Shown piece by piece: positions 25,936 to 36,070 of a stretch of DNA of 64,000 bases. The position numbers and the translations under genes are program-made. The DNA comes from Flavisolibacter nicotianae (GTDB taxonomy: Bacteria > Bacteroidota > Bacteroidia > Chitinophagales > Chitinophagaceae), in the NCBI RefSeq assembly GCF_003628535.1, contig NZ_RBCI01000016.1, positions 45,564 to 109,563 of the forward strand. Direction: 5' to 3'. Under the pieces are notes generated by a model. The model saw only the letters and a program-made list of their open reading frames with translations, was not told the origin of the DNA and did no database searches. Positions within the stretch are counted from its first letter, which is position 1; each line of letters opens with the position of its first letter.

Positions 25936-28560
25936 TTAATTGTGTAGAGAGAGCGGTTGATCCAGGGGAATCCATAACTGTAGGTTACATCCCTGCCCCG
26001 GCGCCGACTTGATGTGGATGGAGCCATTGTAGGATTCCACCCGGTTGTAAATATTCGTCAGTCCAACGCCGGCACGCTTTTCTTTGGTATTAAAACCAAT
26101 GCCATTATCGCAGATCTGAAGACTTACTTCCTTTGTATCGTTGCTAAGGGTAATTGTCACCTCCGTTGCTTTTGCATACTTGCTGATATTGTTCAAGTGC
26201 TCCTGCACAATCCGGAAAACCGTGAGTTTGATGCTTTCGTGTATAGCGTCCTCATTCAATCCTTCTACATCTAATGCTACTATTTTCTCAATGGAAAGGC
26301 CTTTGATCAGGAAACGGATCGCGTCTGTAAAAGAGTCTTCATCGAAGCGATGCGTGACCAGTCTTTGTGAAAGCTTGCGGATCTCTTCGATTGCCATTTC
26401 CAGATAGGCATGACTGCTTGTTACGATCTCTTTGGAAGCATCTGGGTTTTCCAGATAATGCTTTAATTGAAGTTTCACCGCTGTTAAGATCTGGTTGATG
26501 TTGTCATGCAATTCGCTTCCCAAAAAGTTGCGTTCTTTTTCCTGAACCAGCAGGGTGGCCTTCGTGATTTCTTTTTGCTGCTGCACCTTTTGCCGCATGA
26601 TCTTTTCCTCCAGTCGCTTTCGTACGGTGATGTCCGTTACCATCGCCAGGGCGCCTCTGTAATTCCCATTGTCGTCAACTATAGGATTGGTTGACAAGTG
26701 CGCCCAGACCACAGTACCCGACTTTGTCACAAACTGGTCTTCATACATGTCAATTATTGAATTCATCCCTGCACTGAACGTGTGCAGACCGGGTTTCTTT
26801 CCTTTTGTTTTGACAAAAAAATGGGGCGGCTTGCCCATCATTTCTTTTTCCGAATACCCCAGTATCCGGCACATTTTTGCATTGACGAACTGTGTCAGGT
26901 TTTTTTCATCCAGCATCCAGATTCCTTCCTGTGCGGTTTCAACAATTTGCCTGAACTGTTTTTCGCTGGCTTCAATTTTTTTTCGCGAGGCCACTTGTTC
27001 CGTTACGTCATTGCCAAAGAAGAAAATGCCTTCTGTCTCTCCTATATCGTTCCGGTAAGGCTGGAAAATAAAATTGAGATAACAGTCTTCCAACTGGCCG
27101 CCATTGCACCTATTTAATTTTACCAGCATTTCTTTGCCTGTAAAACAATTTCCGCCTCGAAACACCTGGTCCAGCAACTCAAAAAAACCCTGGCCTTCCA
27201 CTTCGGGGAAAACTTCCCTTGCTGTTTTTCCAATGACATCTTTTTTGCCCATCAACTGCAGGTAATAAGGATTTGCCATTTCAAACCGGTGATCAGCCCC
27301 TTTCAAAATGGCAATGGCAGAAGGTGCCTGCTGGAAAACTTCAAAGTATCGAAGCCTTTCGTTTTCCAGGGCTTTTTCCATTTTCTTTCGCTCAGAGATG
27401 TCACGGATCACCATCGAGGTCCTTGCTTCACCGTGCGCATCTGTAAAGACAACAGAAGAAACTTCACCCGGAAACGTACTTCCATCACTCCGCACGAAGT
27501 TGGTCACACCCTTTGCCTTGCCTGTACGTCGCCGCTCCTCGAGCAAGACAGGCAACCTTGGATCTGTTACGTCAACAATTCCAAAGCGTCCTTTATCGAT
27601 GATTTGTTGCTCGGTCATCTTGAAGATGGCACAGGCGGCCGGATTAGCGGCCAGTATGTAGCCGTCCGCTACCGTCAATAAAATGGCATCCAGGCTGTTT
27701 TCGAATATGGAACGGTATTTTGCTTCATTTTCCGCAACAACCTTCTCTGCTTCCTTTGCGGCGGTGATATCGTGGTTGGTACCAATTAAACGTACAGGGT
27801 TTCCCTCCGCATTGTTTTCAACAAGCGCCACCGCTTTTATAAAATGCACCGACTGGTCGTGCCGGATAATCCGGAAGACCATATCAAAATCTTCAGTGGT
27901 TGTTAAGGCGTTTTGAAATTCCCGGTGCACTCTTTCTTTATCCTCCGGATGAATGAATTGCATCCACGCTTCGTAACTACCATCAAAATCGGAAGCAGTG
28001 ATACCGTAAAGAGAAAACAGGACATCGTCGGCCACGAATTTGCCCGTTTGTAAACGATACTCCCATATCCCGATCCCTGCTACCTGCGTGGCCAGTAAAA
28101 GTTTGGTGGATAATTCCAGTAAACGTTTTGTGGTTTGCACATCTTTTTGATGCACTTCATCAATGAGGGCCTTTCGTTCCTTTTCGTGCCGGTACTTTTC
28201 GATGGCATTCAAAACCGCATTGGGCAAACGCTTCAGCCGGTCTTTTAAAATATAATCATCAGCCCCTTCTCTTACTACCCCTGCCGCTACATCTTCCGAC
28301 ATCGTGGCTGTGATCAGGATAAAAGGAATGTGTAGTTTTTTCTGCTTGACGATCTTTAGTGCTTCCAGCGAATTGAAAGAAGGGAGGGAATGATCACAAA
28401 GGATCACATCGGGACAGAACTGTTCCAGCGCCTTCAGATAAGCTTTTTCCGAGTCAATGACCAGGTGGTCGAAATCCAGGCTTTTCCGTAATTCCCTGGC
28501 GACCAGTTCGGCATCGCTTCGTACATCCTCGAGGTGGAGGACCCTATATTTTGCATTCAT
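25936..28560 (-). CDS. Receiver-PAS hybrid sensor histidine kinase
   Basis: An 874-residue kinase with an N-terminal receiver domain (about 1-125; Asp in VILCDHSLPSFNSLEALKIV; Lys in DDYILKDRLKR), a coiled coil, then four PAS domains (about 160-275, 285-400, 405-525 and 535-655). These end in a HisKA_3-like helix with the phosphoacceptor in ERNFLGSELHDNINQILTAV. The ATPase domain has FRIVQEHLNNISKYAKATEV, ICDNGIGFN and VGLTNIYNRVESYNGSIHI. The receiver-first order means it can be phosphorylated by another kinase, probably through the Rcp1-like regulator or kinase next door. No transmembrane helix is present. It overlaps no gene and sits 10 bp before the receiver-only gene and 26 bp after the Rcp1-like gene. 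Confidence 0.92.
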   Translation of the reverse strand: MNAKYRVLHLEDVRSDAELVARELRKSLDFDHLVIDSEKAYLKALEQFCPDVILCDHSLPSFNSLEALKIVKQKKLHIPFILITATMSEDVAAGVVREGADDYILKDRLKRLPNAVLNAIEKYRHEKERKALIDEVHQKDVQTTKRLLELSTKLLLATQVAGIGIWEYRLQTGKFVADDVLFSLYGITASDFDGSYEAWMQFIHPEDKERVHREFQNALTTTEDFDMVFRIIRHDQSVHFIKAVALVENNAEGNPVRLIGTNHDITAAKEAEKVVAENEAKYRSIFENSLDAILLTVADGYILAANPAACAIFKMTEQQIIDKGRFGIVDVTDPRLPVLLEERRRTGKAKGVTNFVRSDGSTFPGEVSSVVFTDAHGEARTSMVIRDISERKKMEKALENERLRYFEVFQQAPSAIAILKGADHRFEMANPYYLQLMGKKDVIGKTAREVFPEVEGQGFFELLDQVFRGGNCFTGKEMLVKLNRCNGGQLEDCYLNFIFQPYRNDIGETEGIFFFGNDVTEQVASRKKIEASEKQFRQIVETAQEGIWMLDEKNLTQFVNAKMCRILGYSEKEMMGKPPHFFVKTKGKKPGLHTFSAGMNSIIDMYEDQFVTKSGTVVWAHLSTNPIVDDNGNYRGALAMVTDITVRKRLEEKIMRQKVQQQKEITKATLLVQEKERNFLGSELHDNINQILTAVKLQLKHYLENPDASKEIVTSSHAYLEMAIEEIRKLSQRLVTHRFDEDSFTDAIRFLIKGLSIEKIVALDVEGLNEDAIHESIKLTVFRIVQEHLNNISKYAKATEVTITLSNDTKEVSLQICDNGIGFNTKEKRAGVGLTNIYNRVESYNGSIHIKSAPGQGCNLQLWIPLDQPLSLHN

Positions 28561-28586
28561 TTTTCGTAGGATTGGTTACTTATTTC

Positions 28587-29033
28587 TCAGGCAGGCGGCT
28601 GGTTGATGAGGACCCAGTACAAACCCAGTTCACTTACGGCCTTCGCAAAATCGTTGAACTCTACCGGCTTCACGACAAAGCTGTTCACACCCAGCTCATA
28701 GCTCCGGATAATATCCTGCTCTTCTTTGGAAGACGTCATGATCACTACGGGTATGCGTTTCGTTTCGCTGTTTGCTTTTATCTGCCGCAGTACTTCTATG
28801 CCGTCCACCTTTGGCATTTTGATGTCCAACAGGATCACCTTGGGGATGTTTTCCTTTTCACGACCGGTAAAAGGTCCTGTCGCAAAAATGAAATCCAGTG
28901 CCTCTTCTCCATCCTTTACATGAACCAGGTGGTTGGCAAGGTTCACTTTACGAAGTGCACGGGTAATGAGTTCTGCGTCACTTAAATTATCTTCCACTAA
29001 CAGGATCTCTACTTCGTTGAAATGATTTTTCAT
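28587..29033 (-). CDS. Rcp1-like single-domain response regulator
   Basis: A 148-residue receiver protein of the phytochrome-associated Rcp1 type: [20 protein letters not shown], Asp70 in [40 protein letters not shown], Lys in [17 protein letters not shown]. The ATG at 29033 overlaps the TGA of the upstream kinase as ATGA, a sign of translational coupling. It lacks an output domain, so it probably relays phosphate, for example from the coupled kinase to the receiver-bearing hybrid kinase downstream (inference). Confidence 0.93.
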   Translation of the reverse strand: MKNHFNEVEILLVEDNLSDAELITRALRKVNLANHLVHVKDGEEALDFIFATGPFTGREKENIPKVILLDIKMPKVDGIEVLRQIKANSETKRIPVVIMTSSKEEQDIIRSYELGVNSFVVKPVEFNDFAKAVSELGLYWVLINQPPA

Positions 29034-30238
29034 TGCTTGTTTTTTGGGACACTGAAATAAAATGTGGCGCCTTTGTTGGGAGAAGCATCTGCCCAAATCT
29101 CTCCGCCGTGTTTGCTGATGATCCGTTTCACCAGGGCAAGTCCAAGCCCCGTGCCTTCAAATTCATCCTGCCGGTGAAGGCGCTGAAATACGCCAAACAA
29201 TTTGCTGGCGTATTTCATATCAAAGCCTGCCCCGTTGTCTTTCACATAATACACATGAAACCCCGGATCATCTTTAGCGCCAATTTCTATCTGTGGTTTT
29301 TCATTTTTCGATGAATATTTTATTGCATTGTCCAGCAGGTTGAACCAAACCTGCCTGAGCATACTGGCATCCCCGCTACAGGCAGGAAGTGCAGCAATGG
29401 TAATGACATGTCTGGATGGTTGATTGGTTAAGTCCTCCTGACAGCTTTGCACCAACCGGTTCATTTCAATGGATTTATAAATAGTTTCCAGCCTCGCCAT
29501 TTTGGAAAACGTGAGCAGGTCGTCGATCAGCTGCCCCATCATTTTTGTATTGGAAAGAATAGCATCCATGATCCGGTTGCATTCCCCATCCAGCTTTGAT
29601 CCATAATCTTCTTTCAGCATCATGGAATATCCGCTGATGGCACGCAGCGGCGTTCTTAGATCATGCGAAACGGAATAGGAAAAAGCCTCCAGTTCCTTGT
29701 TGACAATCTCCAGCTCGCGGGTCCGCTGCCTTACTTTTTCTTCTAGTTGTTCGTGCAGGATCTTATTTTCTTCTTCCAGCGTTTTTTCCCGGGTAATGTC
29801 ACGGGTTACTTTCGCAAAGCCCTTTAAGGTGCCGTCTGCATTATACAGTGCCGTGATGATGATATTGGCAAAAAAGGGCTTCTCTTCCTTGTTGTATTGC
29901 CATTCCTCGTGTTCATACCGTCCTGCCGCCAAGGCCGTTTGCAAAGAAAAGTTGACGTTAGCTGCTTTCCCGGAATCCTTCGCACCATAAAATACGCTGA
30001 TGTGTTGATCAATAATTTCCGGGTGAGTATAGCCGTAAATATCTTCGGCACCGAGGTTCCAGCTCCGGATATACCCCGCGGGATCAATGCGGATAATGGC
30101 GTAATCTTTAAACTCAAGCAATAAGGCCGAAAGATCTTCGGGTGCTTCATCGATCTTGTTTCTTCCATCGCTAAGGCCTGTTTGATTGTATTCCTTTGTC
30201 ATTCGTCTGTTCAATTGCTTGCAGTTGCCACAATCCAT
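29030..30238 (-). CDS. PAS-domain sensor histidine kinase, phytochrome-kinase-like
   Basis: A 402-residue kinase with one PAS domain (about residues 40-150: [40 protein letters not shown]), a coiled coil of about 40 residues, and a HisKA domain with phosphoacceptor in [20 protein letters not shown]. The ATPase domain has [40 protein letters not shown] and [20 protein letters not shown]. This is the bacteriophytochrome-type catalytic core, but no chromophore domain is present. ATG at 30238 is chosen because GGGAG precedes it; ATG 30202 or GTG 30247 are alternatives. It is coupled to the Rcp1-like regulator by a 4-bp overlap. Confidence 0.93.
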   Translation of the reverse strand: MDCGNCKQLNRRMTKEYNQTGLSDGRNKIDEAPEDLSALLLEFKDYAIIRIDPAGYIRSWNLGAEDIYGYTHPEIIDQHISVFYGAKDSGKAANVNFSLQTALAAGRYEHEEWQYNKEEKPFFANIIITALYNADGTLKGFAKVTRDITREKTLEEENKILHEQLEEKVRQRTRELEIVNKELEAFSYSVSHDLRTPLRAISGYSMMLKEDYGSKLDGECNRIMDAILSNTKMMGQLIDDLLTFSKMARLETIYKSIEMNRLVQSCQEDLTNQPSRHVITIAALPACSGDASMLRQVWFNLLDNAIKYSSKNEKPQIEIGAKDDPGFHVYYVKDNGAGFDMKYASKLFGVFQRLHRQDEFEGTGLGLALVKRIISKHGGEIWADASPNKGATFYFSVPKNKQ

Positions 30239-30639
30239 TTCTCCCACACTTTACAACAAGTGGCATGAGAATTCATGAGAAATCGTGAACTCCTGATCGT
30301 TTATGTGCCCTGAAAAAACTGCGATTCAGAGCTGTTGCCTGGATTTAGATGACAAAGGGTGAGAGGATAAAAAGAGTTGTTGCTCCTTTTTGTTCGAATT
30401 ACAAAGAAAAATCATTCAACTTACGAGATGGATAGTGCAAACACTTAAAGACATGTAGAAGAAACAGGCTTCTTGCTGTCACCGTTATTCTACAAAGCAA
30501 TTAGAAATACGATTAGAAGCAGTAAATGTTTTTACGTAGCAGCGGGTAAAAAAGGAACAGTCTGCCGATACGAAAGCCGGTGCGTGGATTATTCATCAGC
30601 AGCGATGGCAATCACAACAACGGAATATCCTTACATCGA
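30239..30639. other. Intergenic stretch upstream of PAS kinase
   Basis: No gene or RNA seen. It should hold the promoter for the kinase/Rcp1/hybrid-kinase run on the minus strand and the end of the NarL-type gene. Confidence 0.4.
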
Positions 30640-31260
30640 TCAGATCAACTGGTGTGTGATGGCGTATTGAATGAGATCGGCATTCGTTTTCATGTTCATC
30701 TTCTTTAGAATTCGTGCACGGTAGGTACTGATGGTTGTTGCACTCAAATGAAACAGGGAGCCAATTTCTGAAACTGATTTCCCCGCAGCAAGCAATTTCA
30801 TGACTTCAAATTCACGGTCTGAAAGCTGCTCATGTGCAGGCTTTGGTTGGCCACTGAAATCCGCCAGTTTTTCGGCTACTGAAGGCGTAATGTATTTCCG
30901 GCCGCTTATTACACGCCGAACGGCATTGATCAATTCTTCCGGAGCCAAATCTTTGTTCAGGTATCCTGCGGCGCCGGCTTTTAAAACACGGATTGCATAT
31001 TGCTCTTCCGGGTAAATGCTAAGAATCAAAACCGGCAGGTTCGGTGCCTGTTGCCTGATCTCTGGCAAAACATCCAGCGCCGTTCTCCCGGGCATGGAAA
31101 GGTCACTAATGACAATGTCCCAGCTTTCTTTGATGATCTTTAGCATCAGGGCTGCTGCATCACCCACTTCAACAATTTCCGCAAACGGAAACTCGTCACG
31201 TAAAATATCTTTTATGCCTCGTCGGACAATTGAATGATCGTCTGCAATCAGGATCCGCAT
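30640..31260 (-). CDS. NarL/LuxR family response regulator
   Basis: A 206-residue regulator with a receiver domain (MRILIADDHSIVRRGI, Asp53 in DIVISDLSMPGRTALDVLPE, Lys in GAAGYLNKDLAPEEL) and a LuxR-type helix-turn-helix (LSDREFEVMKLLAAGKSVSE, then FHLSATTISTYRARILKKMN). It lies 16 bp after the large multi-PAS kinase on the same strand and is its cognate regulator by position. It is distinct from the regulator pair at 24.8-25.9 kb. Confidence 0.94.
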   Translation of the reverse strand: MRILIADDHSIVRRGIKDILRDEFPFAEIVEVGDAAALMLKIIKESWDIVISDLSMPGRTALDVLPEIRQQAPNLPVLILSIYPEEQYAIRVLKAGAAGYLNKDLAPEELINAVRRVISGRKYITPSVAEKLADFSGQPKPAHEQLSDREFEVMKLLAAGKSVSEIGSLFHLSATTISTYRARILKKMNMKTNADLIQYAITHQLI

Positions 31261-31276
31261 AAAAACACAATCGTTA

Positions 31277-34201
31277 TTAACTATTCAACGGAATGTTAAC
31301 CGTCAGTTTTGTTCCTTTCATGGGTTCACTGGAAAGCTGATATTCCCCGTTAAGCATTTGAACCCTTTCCTTTATTCCCAGCAAGCCAAGCGATTTTTTA
31401 TCGCCAGTATTACCGGGATGAAAGCCCTTTCCATCGTCGCAGATTTGTAACAGCAGGAAACGGTCAGCCAAATGCAGTTTGCATTCCACATGGCCTGCTT
31501 CTGCATGACGGGCTATATTGGTCAGCGATTCCTGCAATATCCGGAAAAAACTGATAGAAATATCCGGTGGGAATACAGTTTCATCCACATTGGTATCAAA
31601 ATCCACCTCTATGGCGGTCCTTTTGGAAAATTCGTTGATTTGCCACCTGATGGCTTCGGCTAATCCCAATTCATCAAGCATGGCCGGCCGCAATTCTGTT
31701 GCAAGTCTCCTCACTGTGTGTATTGTGCCGTTGATCACATCAAGAGATGATTTGATTTTGGTAACAATCGCCTCCTGCTGAGTTGTCATTTTTTTGGCAA
31801 TCCACGAAAGCTCCAGTTTCAGGGCGGTCAGTTGCTGGCCCAGTTCATCGTGAATCTCACGGGCGATGTGTTTTCTTTCTTTTTCCCTGATATCCTGGAG
31901 GTGGATCGTCAGTTCCCTGAGCTGTTTATTTGTTTGCAAAAGGGCTTCTTCCGCTTTCGCTAGTTCCGTTATATCATGGGTGGATGTAAGGTAAACTGTC
32001 TTGCCTTCAAAAACAACTTCAGCTGCCTGTACATCAAACAGCAGATCGGTACCATCTTTCTTGCGCAAGTACATACGTTCCCTGAATTGTTTGTTTTCTG
32101 CCAGTATCCTTGCAATTTCATCGGACTTATACACTTCCCCGGGCCTTCTCAATTGCCTCATGTTCATTTTTTTCAACTCCGCTTTGCTGTACCCAAACTT
32201 TTCAATAAAAGCATTATTCACCGCCACAAAATTCCGTTTCGGATATTCCAGCATAAACATGGGCAGGGGATTTTTCTCGAAAATGATGCGGTATTTCTGT
32301 TCAGACAACCGAAGTTCTTCTTCTGCCTTCTTTTTTTGTGTAATATCCAGCAGAGTGGAAACGGACCCTGCATACTGATGGTCTTCATAAATGGGCGTGG
32401 ATTGTATGAGCGTGTGGATCACCTGCCCCTGCCGGTTATAAAAACTGAGCTCATGTTGCCCTGAAACGCCTTTTTTCCTTTCCTCGATATTCTGTAGTGC
32501 CTTATTCCTGTACTCCGGACTGATAAAATCCAATGCAGATTTCCCAACCATCTCCTCCGGTGTGTAACCAAGTAGTGAGGCTAGGTATGGGTTCACATAT
32601 GTCGTCAGTGTGTTCTCATCTATATGCCATATTCCTTCCTGCACGGTTTCCATAATACGCTCATATCGTTTCCGGCCTTCTTCCAATGATTGCTCAGTTC
32701 TCTTCTTATCGGTGATGTTTTGCAAATACACAGACAACCCGTCGGGTGAAGGATACAACAAGACTTCGAACCACGCATTGTAAAACTGATTCCAGGCTTC
32801 TACCCGCCGGGGCTCCTGCACTTCCATGACGTCAAAAAACAGGCGGTAAAAAGGCTCCTGAAGTTTTTCGGGAAATTCGGTCCAGATGTTTTTCCCGATC
32901 AATTGTTCCGGGGAGCGGCCAAGGACCTCGCCGGCTTTTTTATTCAGATACGTATAGTTCCAGGCCTTGTCGAGGGCAATGAAGGCATCCGTCACTCGTT
33001 CAAAAACATGGGTGAGCTCCTGCGCTTTTCGTTGCACTCTTTGCTCCAGTTCCTGGTTCAGGTGCTGAAGCTTGTTTTCCAACTGCTTTCGTTGCGAAAT
33101 ATCTTTTCCAACAATTACATAACCTGTCACAGTCGCGTTCTCATCTTGAATCAGTGAAACCGACACCAGCGCATAAACTTCGGTCCCGGTTTTGTGAGCA
33201 TGCTTTTCCTCTCCCTGCCAATAGGCCTCTTTGCCAGGTCTGTGCTTACTTTCAGTAAGGCGTATCCCTGCATTTTCCCATCCCAGTAAAACAGTAATGT
33301 CCTTCCCAATTGCTTCCCCGGCTGTATACCCATAGATGATCTCTGCTCCTTTGTTCCAGCTGATGATTTGAAAAGCAGTATCAATCGAGATGATGGCGTC
33401 GCTGGTTTTATTCACCAGTTCGGCCAGGTATAAAAGCTGCTTTTCTTTTTTTTCCTCTTCTGTCCTGTCTCTGATAACTGCAACCGAACCGTTCACGTTT
33501 CCGTCTCCATCCTTTAGCAACCCGTAGGACACGTTGGAAAGAAACCGTTCGCCGTTTTTCCGGGAAAAGATAACATTCCCTCTCCATTCACCTTCCTGGT
33601 GATAAAGCCGCCGTTCCGTTTCTTCCGAAATGCCGGGATAAAAAGGTTGCATCAAATTGCGGTAGGAAACGCCCAACACTTCGTGTTCGGTCCAACCAAA
33701 AATGGCCACCGCATATTTGTTCCAACTGGTGATGCAAAGATCATTATCCAACGAAACAACCGCATCGGTGATGTGACTGAAAAGCACGGAATGGAACTGA
33801 AGTTCTTCTTTTGCCTTTTCGATGACGCTGGCCCTGGTAGCCGAAGCAAGGATATATGGTTTTCCACCTTCTTCAAATGCCTTGAAGTAAACTTCCACGC
33901 CGAAGGTCGCCCCATCTTTCTTCCTGAATCTGCTGGGCACGGTTGCTTGCTTCTCTTCGCTGTTCCGGACGCTTTCATATGCAGCGGCTATCATTTCACG
34001 GGTGAATATTGCATCAATGTCCTGCATCCCTATTTGCAACAATTCATCCCTTGAATAGCCTAACGTTTCTATGGCCGTATCGTTGCAAGCAATAAATTTC
34101 AGCAGTGAGGAGTCAAGAATAAAAACAATGGCACCGAAATCATCAGCTTCTTGCAAATGGCTCAGTATAGCATTGGAAGATTGAGGATTCGAAAATGACA
34201 T
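31277..34201 (-). CDS. Six-PAS sensor histidine kinase (NarX/DegS type)
   Basis: A 974-residue soluble kinase with about six PAS domains (starting near residues 15, 140, 265, 395, 525 and 650; examples ITSWNKYAVAIFGWTEHEVL and IISWNKGAEIIYGYTAGEAI). A coiled-coil stretch (LQHLNQELEQRVQRKAQELT) separates PAS 3 and 4. The HisKA_3 helix is KERKHIAREIHDELGQQLTA, and the ATPase domain has SFFRILQESLTNIARHAEAG, ICDDGKGFHPG and LGLLGIKERVQMLNGEYQL. No transmembrane segment. The cognate NarL-type regulator follows 16 bp downstream. Two PAS domains resemble those of the nine-PAS protein at 17.6-21.4 kb, which suggests shuffling of PAS modules in this cluster. Confidence 0.94.
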   Translation of the reverse strand: MSFSNPQSSNAILSHLQEADDFGAIVFILDSSLLKFIACNDTAIETLGYSRDELLQIGMQDIDAIFTREMIAAAYESVRNSEEKQATVPSRFRKKDGATFGVEVYFKAFEEGGKPYILASATRASVIEKAKEELQFHSVLFSHITDAVVSLDNDLCITSWNKYAVAIFGWTEHEVLGVSYRNLMQPFYPGISEETERRLYHQEGEWRGNVIFSRKNGERFLSNVSYGLLKDGDGNVNGSVAVIRDRTEEEKKEKQLLYLAELVNKTSDAIISIDTAFQIISWNKGAEIIYGYTAGEAIGKDITVLLGWENAGIRLTESKHRPGKEAYWQGEEKHAHKTGTEVYALVSVSLIQDENATVTGYVIVGKDISQRKQLENKLQHLNQELEQRVQRKAQELTHVFERVTDAFIALDKAWNYTYLNKKAGEVLGRSPEQLIGKNIWTEFPEKLQEPFYRLFFDVMEVQEPRRVEAWNQFYNAWFEVLLYPSPDGLSVYLQNITDKKRTEQSLEEGRKRYERIMETVQEGIWHIDENTLTTYVNPYLASLLGYTPEEMVGKSALDFISPEYRNKALQNIEERKKGVSGQHELSFYNRQGQVIHTLIQSTPIYEDHQYAGSVSTLLDITQKKKAEEELRLSEQKYRIIFEKNPLPMFMLEYPKRNFVAVNNAFIEKFGYSKAELKKMNMRQLRRPGEVYKSDEIARILAENKQFRERMYLRKKDGTDLLFDVQAAEVVFEGKTVYLTSTHDITELAKAEEALLQTNKQLRELTIHLQDIREKERKHIAREIHDELGQQLTALKLELSWIAKKMTTQQEAIVTKIKSSLDVINGTIHTVRRLATELRPAMLDELGLAEAIRWQINEFSKRTAIEVDFDTNVDETVFPPDISISFFRILQESLTNIARHAEAGHVECKLHLADRFLLLQICDDGKGFHPGNTGDKKSLGLLGIKERVQMLNGEYQLSSEPMKGTKLTVNIPLNS

Positions 34202-34713
34202 TCTGCATATTAATTTTAGGAAGCGGCTGGAAGGCCAGTTGTTACGTTATAATCAGGAGCTATAAATAATGACACTTACCAAGCGATAATAATAACACTT
34301 ACTGCGTGCTGTGAACTATTTCAAATGCGGAATAGAATTCCTGCCTGAAAGAGAAAGGGTAGGACGCAAACATTCCCTTGAAAAGGAACGTCTGGTGAAA
34401 ATTACCTTTTTGATAGGAAACGAGATTGATTGGTATTCACAGGAAAATAGCGTAGAATTATTTCGATAAAATATTGATGTGAATATCAGGCGTGCTGCCT
34501 TTTTCAGGATCGCACACTTTGCGAAAATGATCAAGAATATTGTTCAGTAGTTTCTGTATCATGCGAAAAACAATTGCCTTGAATTGGCGATCATGCTCGT
34601 TTTTGAAAAACCGGCATTTTCTACCTGGCTACTTACAGCATTACGGAAGCTGATATTTATAGAATACGGCAAACGATAAGTAATATTTCCATATTGATTT
34701 TCAGTAAGCGCTC
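34202..34713. other. Intergenic stretch with coding-like remnants
   Basis: No recognised gene. On the plus strand a GTG at 34311 opens a 52-codon frame (through NYFKCGIEFLPERERVGR and IGNEIDWYSQENSVELFR) ending at TAA 34467. The same frame then continues as protein-like sequence (NIRRAAFFRIAHFAKMIK) for 26 codons. This may be a decayed small gene or chance. The stretch also carries the promoter of the six-PAS kinase. Confidence 0.3.
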
Positions 34714-35184
34714 TTACCAATTGTTCTGGTGTTCTTTGTTAACGCTATAGGCAGCAACAATCTCACCTTTTCTCCACTCCGGACTATACTTCACAAAAAA
34801 GGCAAGCCATACGGCACGTGAAATTCGCATCAACGGCGGCTGCAGGGCCAGGAGCAAAAAGGCATTGATGCCAATCCACCAAAAGAAACGGCTGTCATGT
34901 AGCGAAAAGCCAATAAGGATCCACCAAAGAAAGAACGTAATGATGCAGACCATCACAGCCAGGCCGTAGCTGATCATGTTGGTACCGTAGTAAAAGCCCG
35001 GTTCCATCTCCAGCGGCTGACCGCACACCGGACATTGGTCATTCATCTTCATTGTCTTTCTGAGATGATAGGGATTTTTATCCCGGAACATATCGCCCCT
35101 CCTGCACCGGGTGCATTTTGAATTCAAAAGACTGAAGATAAGGTTTGGTTTTTCGTCGTGTTGTTGCACATCCATAAGACTCAT
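34714..35184 (-). CDS. DUF983 family membrane protein
   Basis: A 156-residue protein of the DUF983 family. A zinc-ribbon-like Cys set is visible (SKCTRCRRGDMF and DQCPVCGQPLEMEPGFYYGT), followed by two hydrophobic helices (MISYGLAVMVCIITFFLWWI and FFWWIGINAFLLLALQPPLM). Bacteroidota members often lie near respiratory or regulatory genes. Function is unknown. It begins 1 bp after the AraC-type gene ends on the same strand, so the two are likely one transcript. Confidence 0.92.
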   Translation of the reverse strand: MSLMDVQQHDEKPNLIFSLLNSKCTRCRRGDMFRDKNPYHLRKTMKMNDQCPVCGQPLEMEPGFYYGTNMISYGLAVMVCIITFFLWWILIGFSLHDSRFFWWIGINAFLLLALQPPLMRISRAVWLAFFVKYSPEWRKGEIVAAYSVNKEHQNNW

Positions 35185-35185
35185 C

Positions 35186-36070
35186 TTATTTGTTGATAAA
35201 TTTTTTTCTGAATTCTTCCGGTGTCATTCCCACATTCTTCCGGAAGAAGCGGTTGAAGTAAGAATTGTCCTGGAAGTTGAGGTCATAAGCAATCTCTGTT
35301 ACGGTCATATCAGCATTGGTCAGAAGGCGCTTGGCTTCCAGCAGTACCCGGTCCCGAATGAGTTCGCCTGCTGTTTTACCCAGCAGGTCCTGGCACAGGG
35401 CATTGAGATGATTCGGCGTTACATAAAGCAGGTCTGCATATTCTTTTGGCAGCCTGATAGAACGGAAATGCTTTTCTATAAGGTGCTGAAAGCTGCGAAG
35501 CAAGGTCATCTTCTGTGGTGGTATACTTCTTTCCTTCTTAGAGATACAGTTGCGGTCAACAGCAATAAACAGCTCCAGCAGTTTTAGGCGAATAAGATCG
35601 ATGTTTTGTTCCTTCGCTTCCACGACTTCCTGAAGCATGGTCTCAAACAATTCGGCGACCTTGTTGTGTATTGACCCGGGAAGCAAACACACACTGTCCT
35701 TACTGTTCCCGCGAAAGAAAGGAAACCGCTCCAGGTAGTGGCTATTGTGCAAAAAAGAATGGATCAGCTCACCAGTGAAGTGAACAATATAACCATCCAC
35801 TCCGCTTTCAAAATGCCAACTGTGTACCTGGCCTGGAATCATGAAATAAATCTGGTAAGGCTGCACCGGAAATTTATCGAAGTCAATGGTGTGTGAACCT
35901 TTGCCTTTGGTAAACAGTACCAGGTGGTAAAACGAGTGGCGGTGCGGTCGCTGAAGGTGCCCGTAGTGCTTCTCCAGGTAAGTGCCGAACCGCTCCACCA
36001 ACAGGTCTTTTTGTGCCCGCTGATCGATGGTGCAAATGTCGTAAACCGGTATAGAAGCCTTTGTTATCAT
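35186..36070 (-). CDS. AraC family transcriptional regulator
   Basis: A 294-residue regulator with an N-terminal cupin-like sensor (RPHRHSFYHLVLFTKGKGSH, FPVQPYQIYFMIPGQVHSW) and a C-terminal double helix-turn-helix (YADLLYVTPNHLNALCQDLL and MTVTEIAYDLNFQDNSYFNR, followed by FFRKNVGMTPEEFRKKF). The ATG at 36070 is used; the frame is open to 36136 but the added residues are not typical. It is divergent from a zinc alcohol dehydrogenase with a 0.7-kb gap, so it might control that gene or the co-transcribed DUF983 gene. Confidence 0.93.
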   Translation of the reverse strand: MITKASIPVYDICTIDQRAQKDLLVERFGTYLEKHYGHLQRPHRHSFYHLVLFTKGKGSHTIDFDKFPVQPYQIYFMIPGQVHSWHFESGVDGYIVHFTGELIHSFLHNSHYLERFPFFRGNSKDSVCLLPGSIHNKVAELFETMLQEVVEAKEQNIDLIRLKLLELFIAVDRNCISKKERSIPPQKMTLLRSFQHLIEKHFRSIRLPKEYADLLYVTPNHLNALCQDLLGKTAGELIRDRVLLEAKRLLTNADMTVTEIAYDLNFQDNSYFNRFFRKNVGMTPEEFRKKFINK

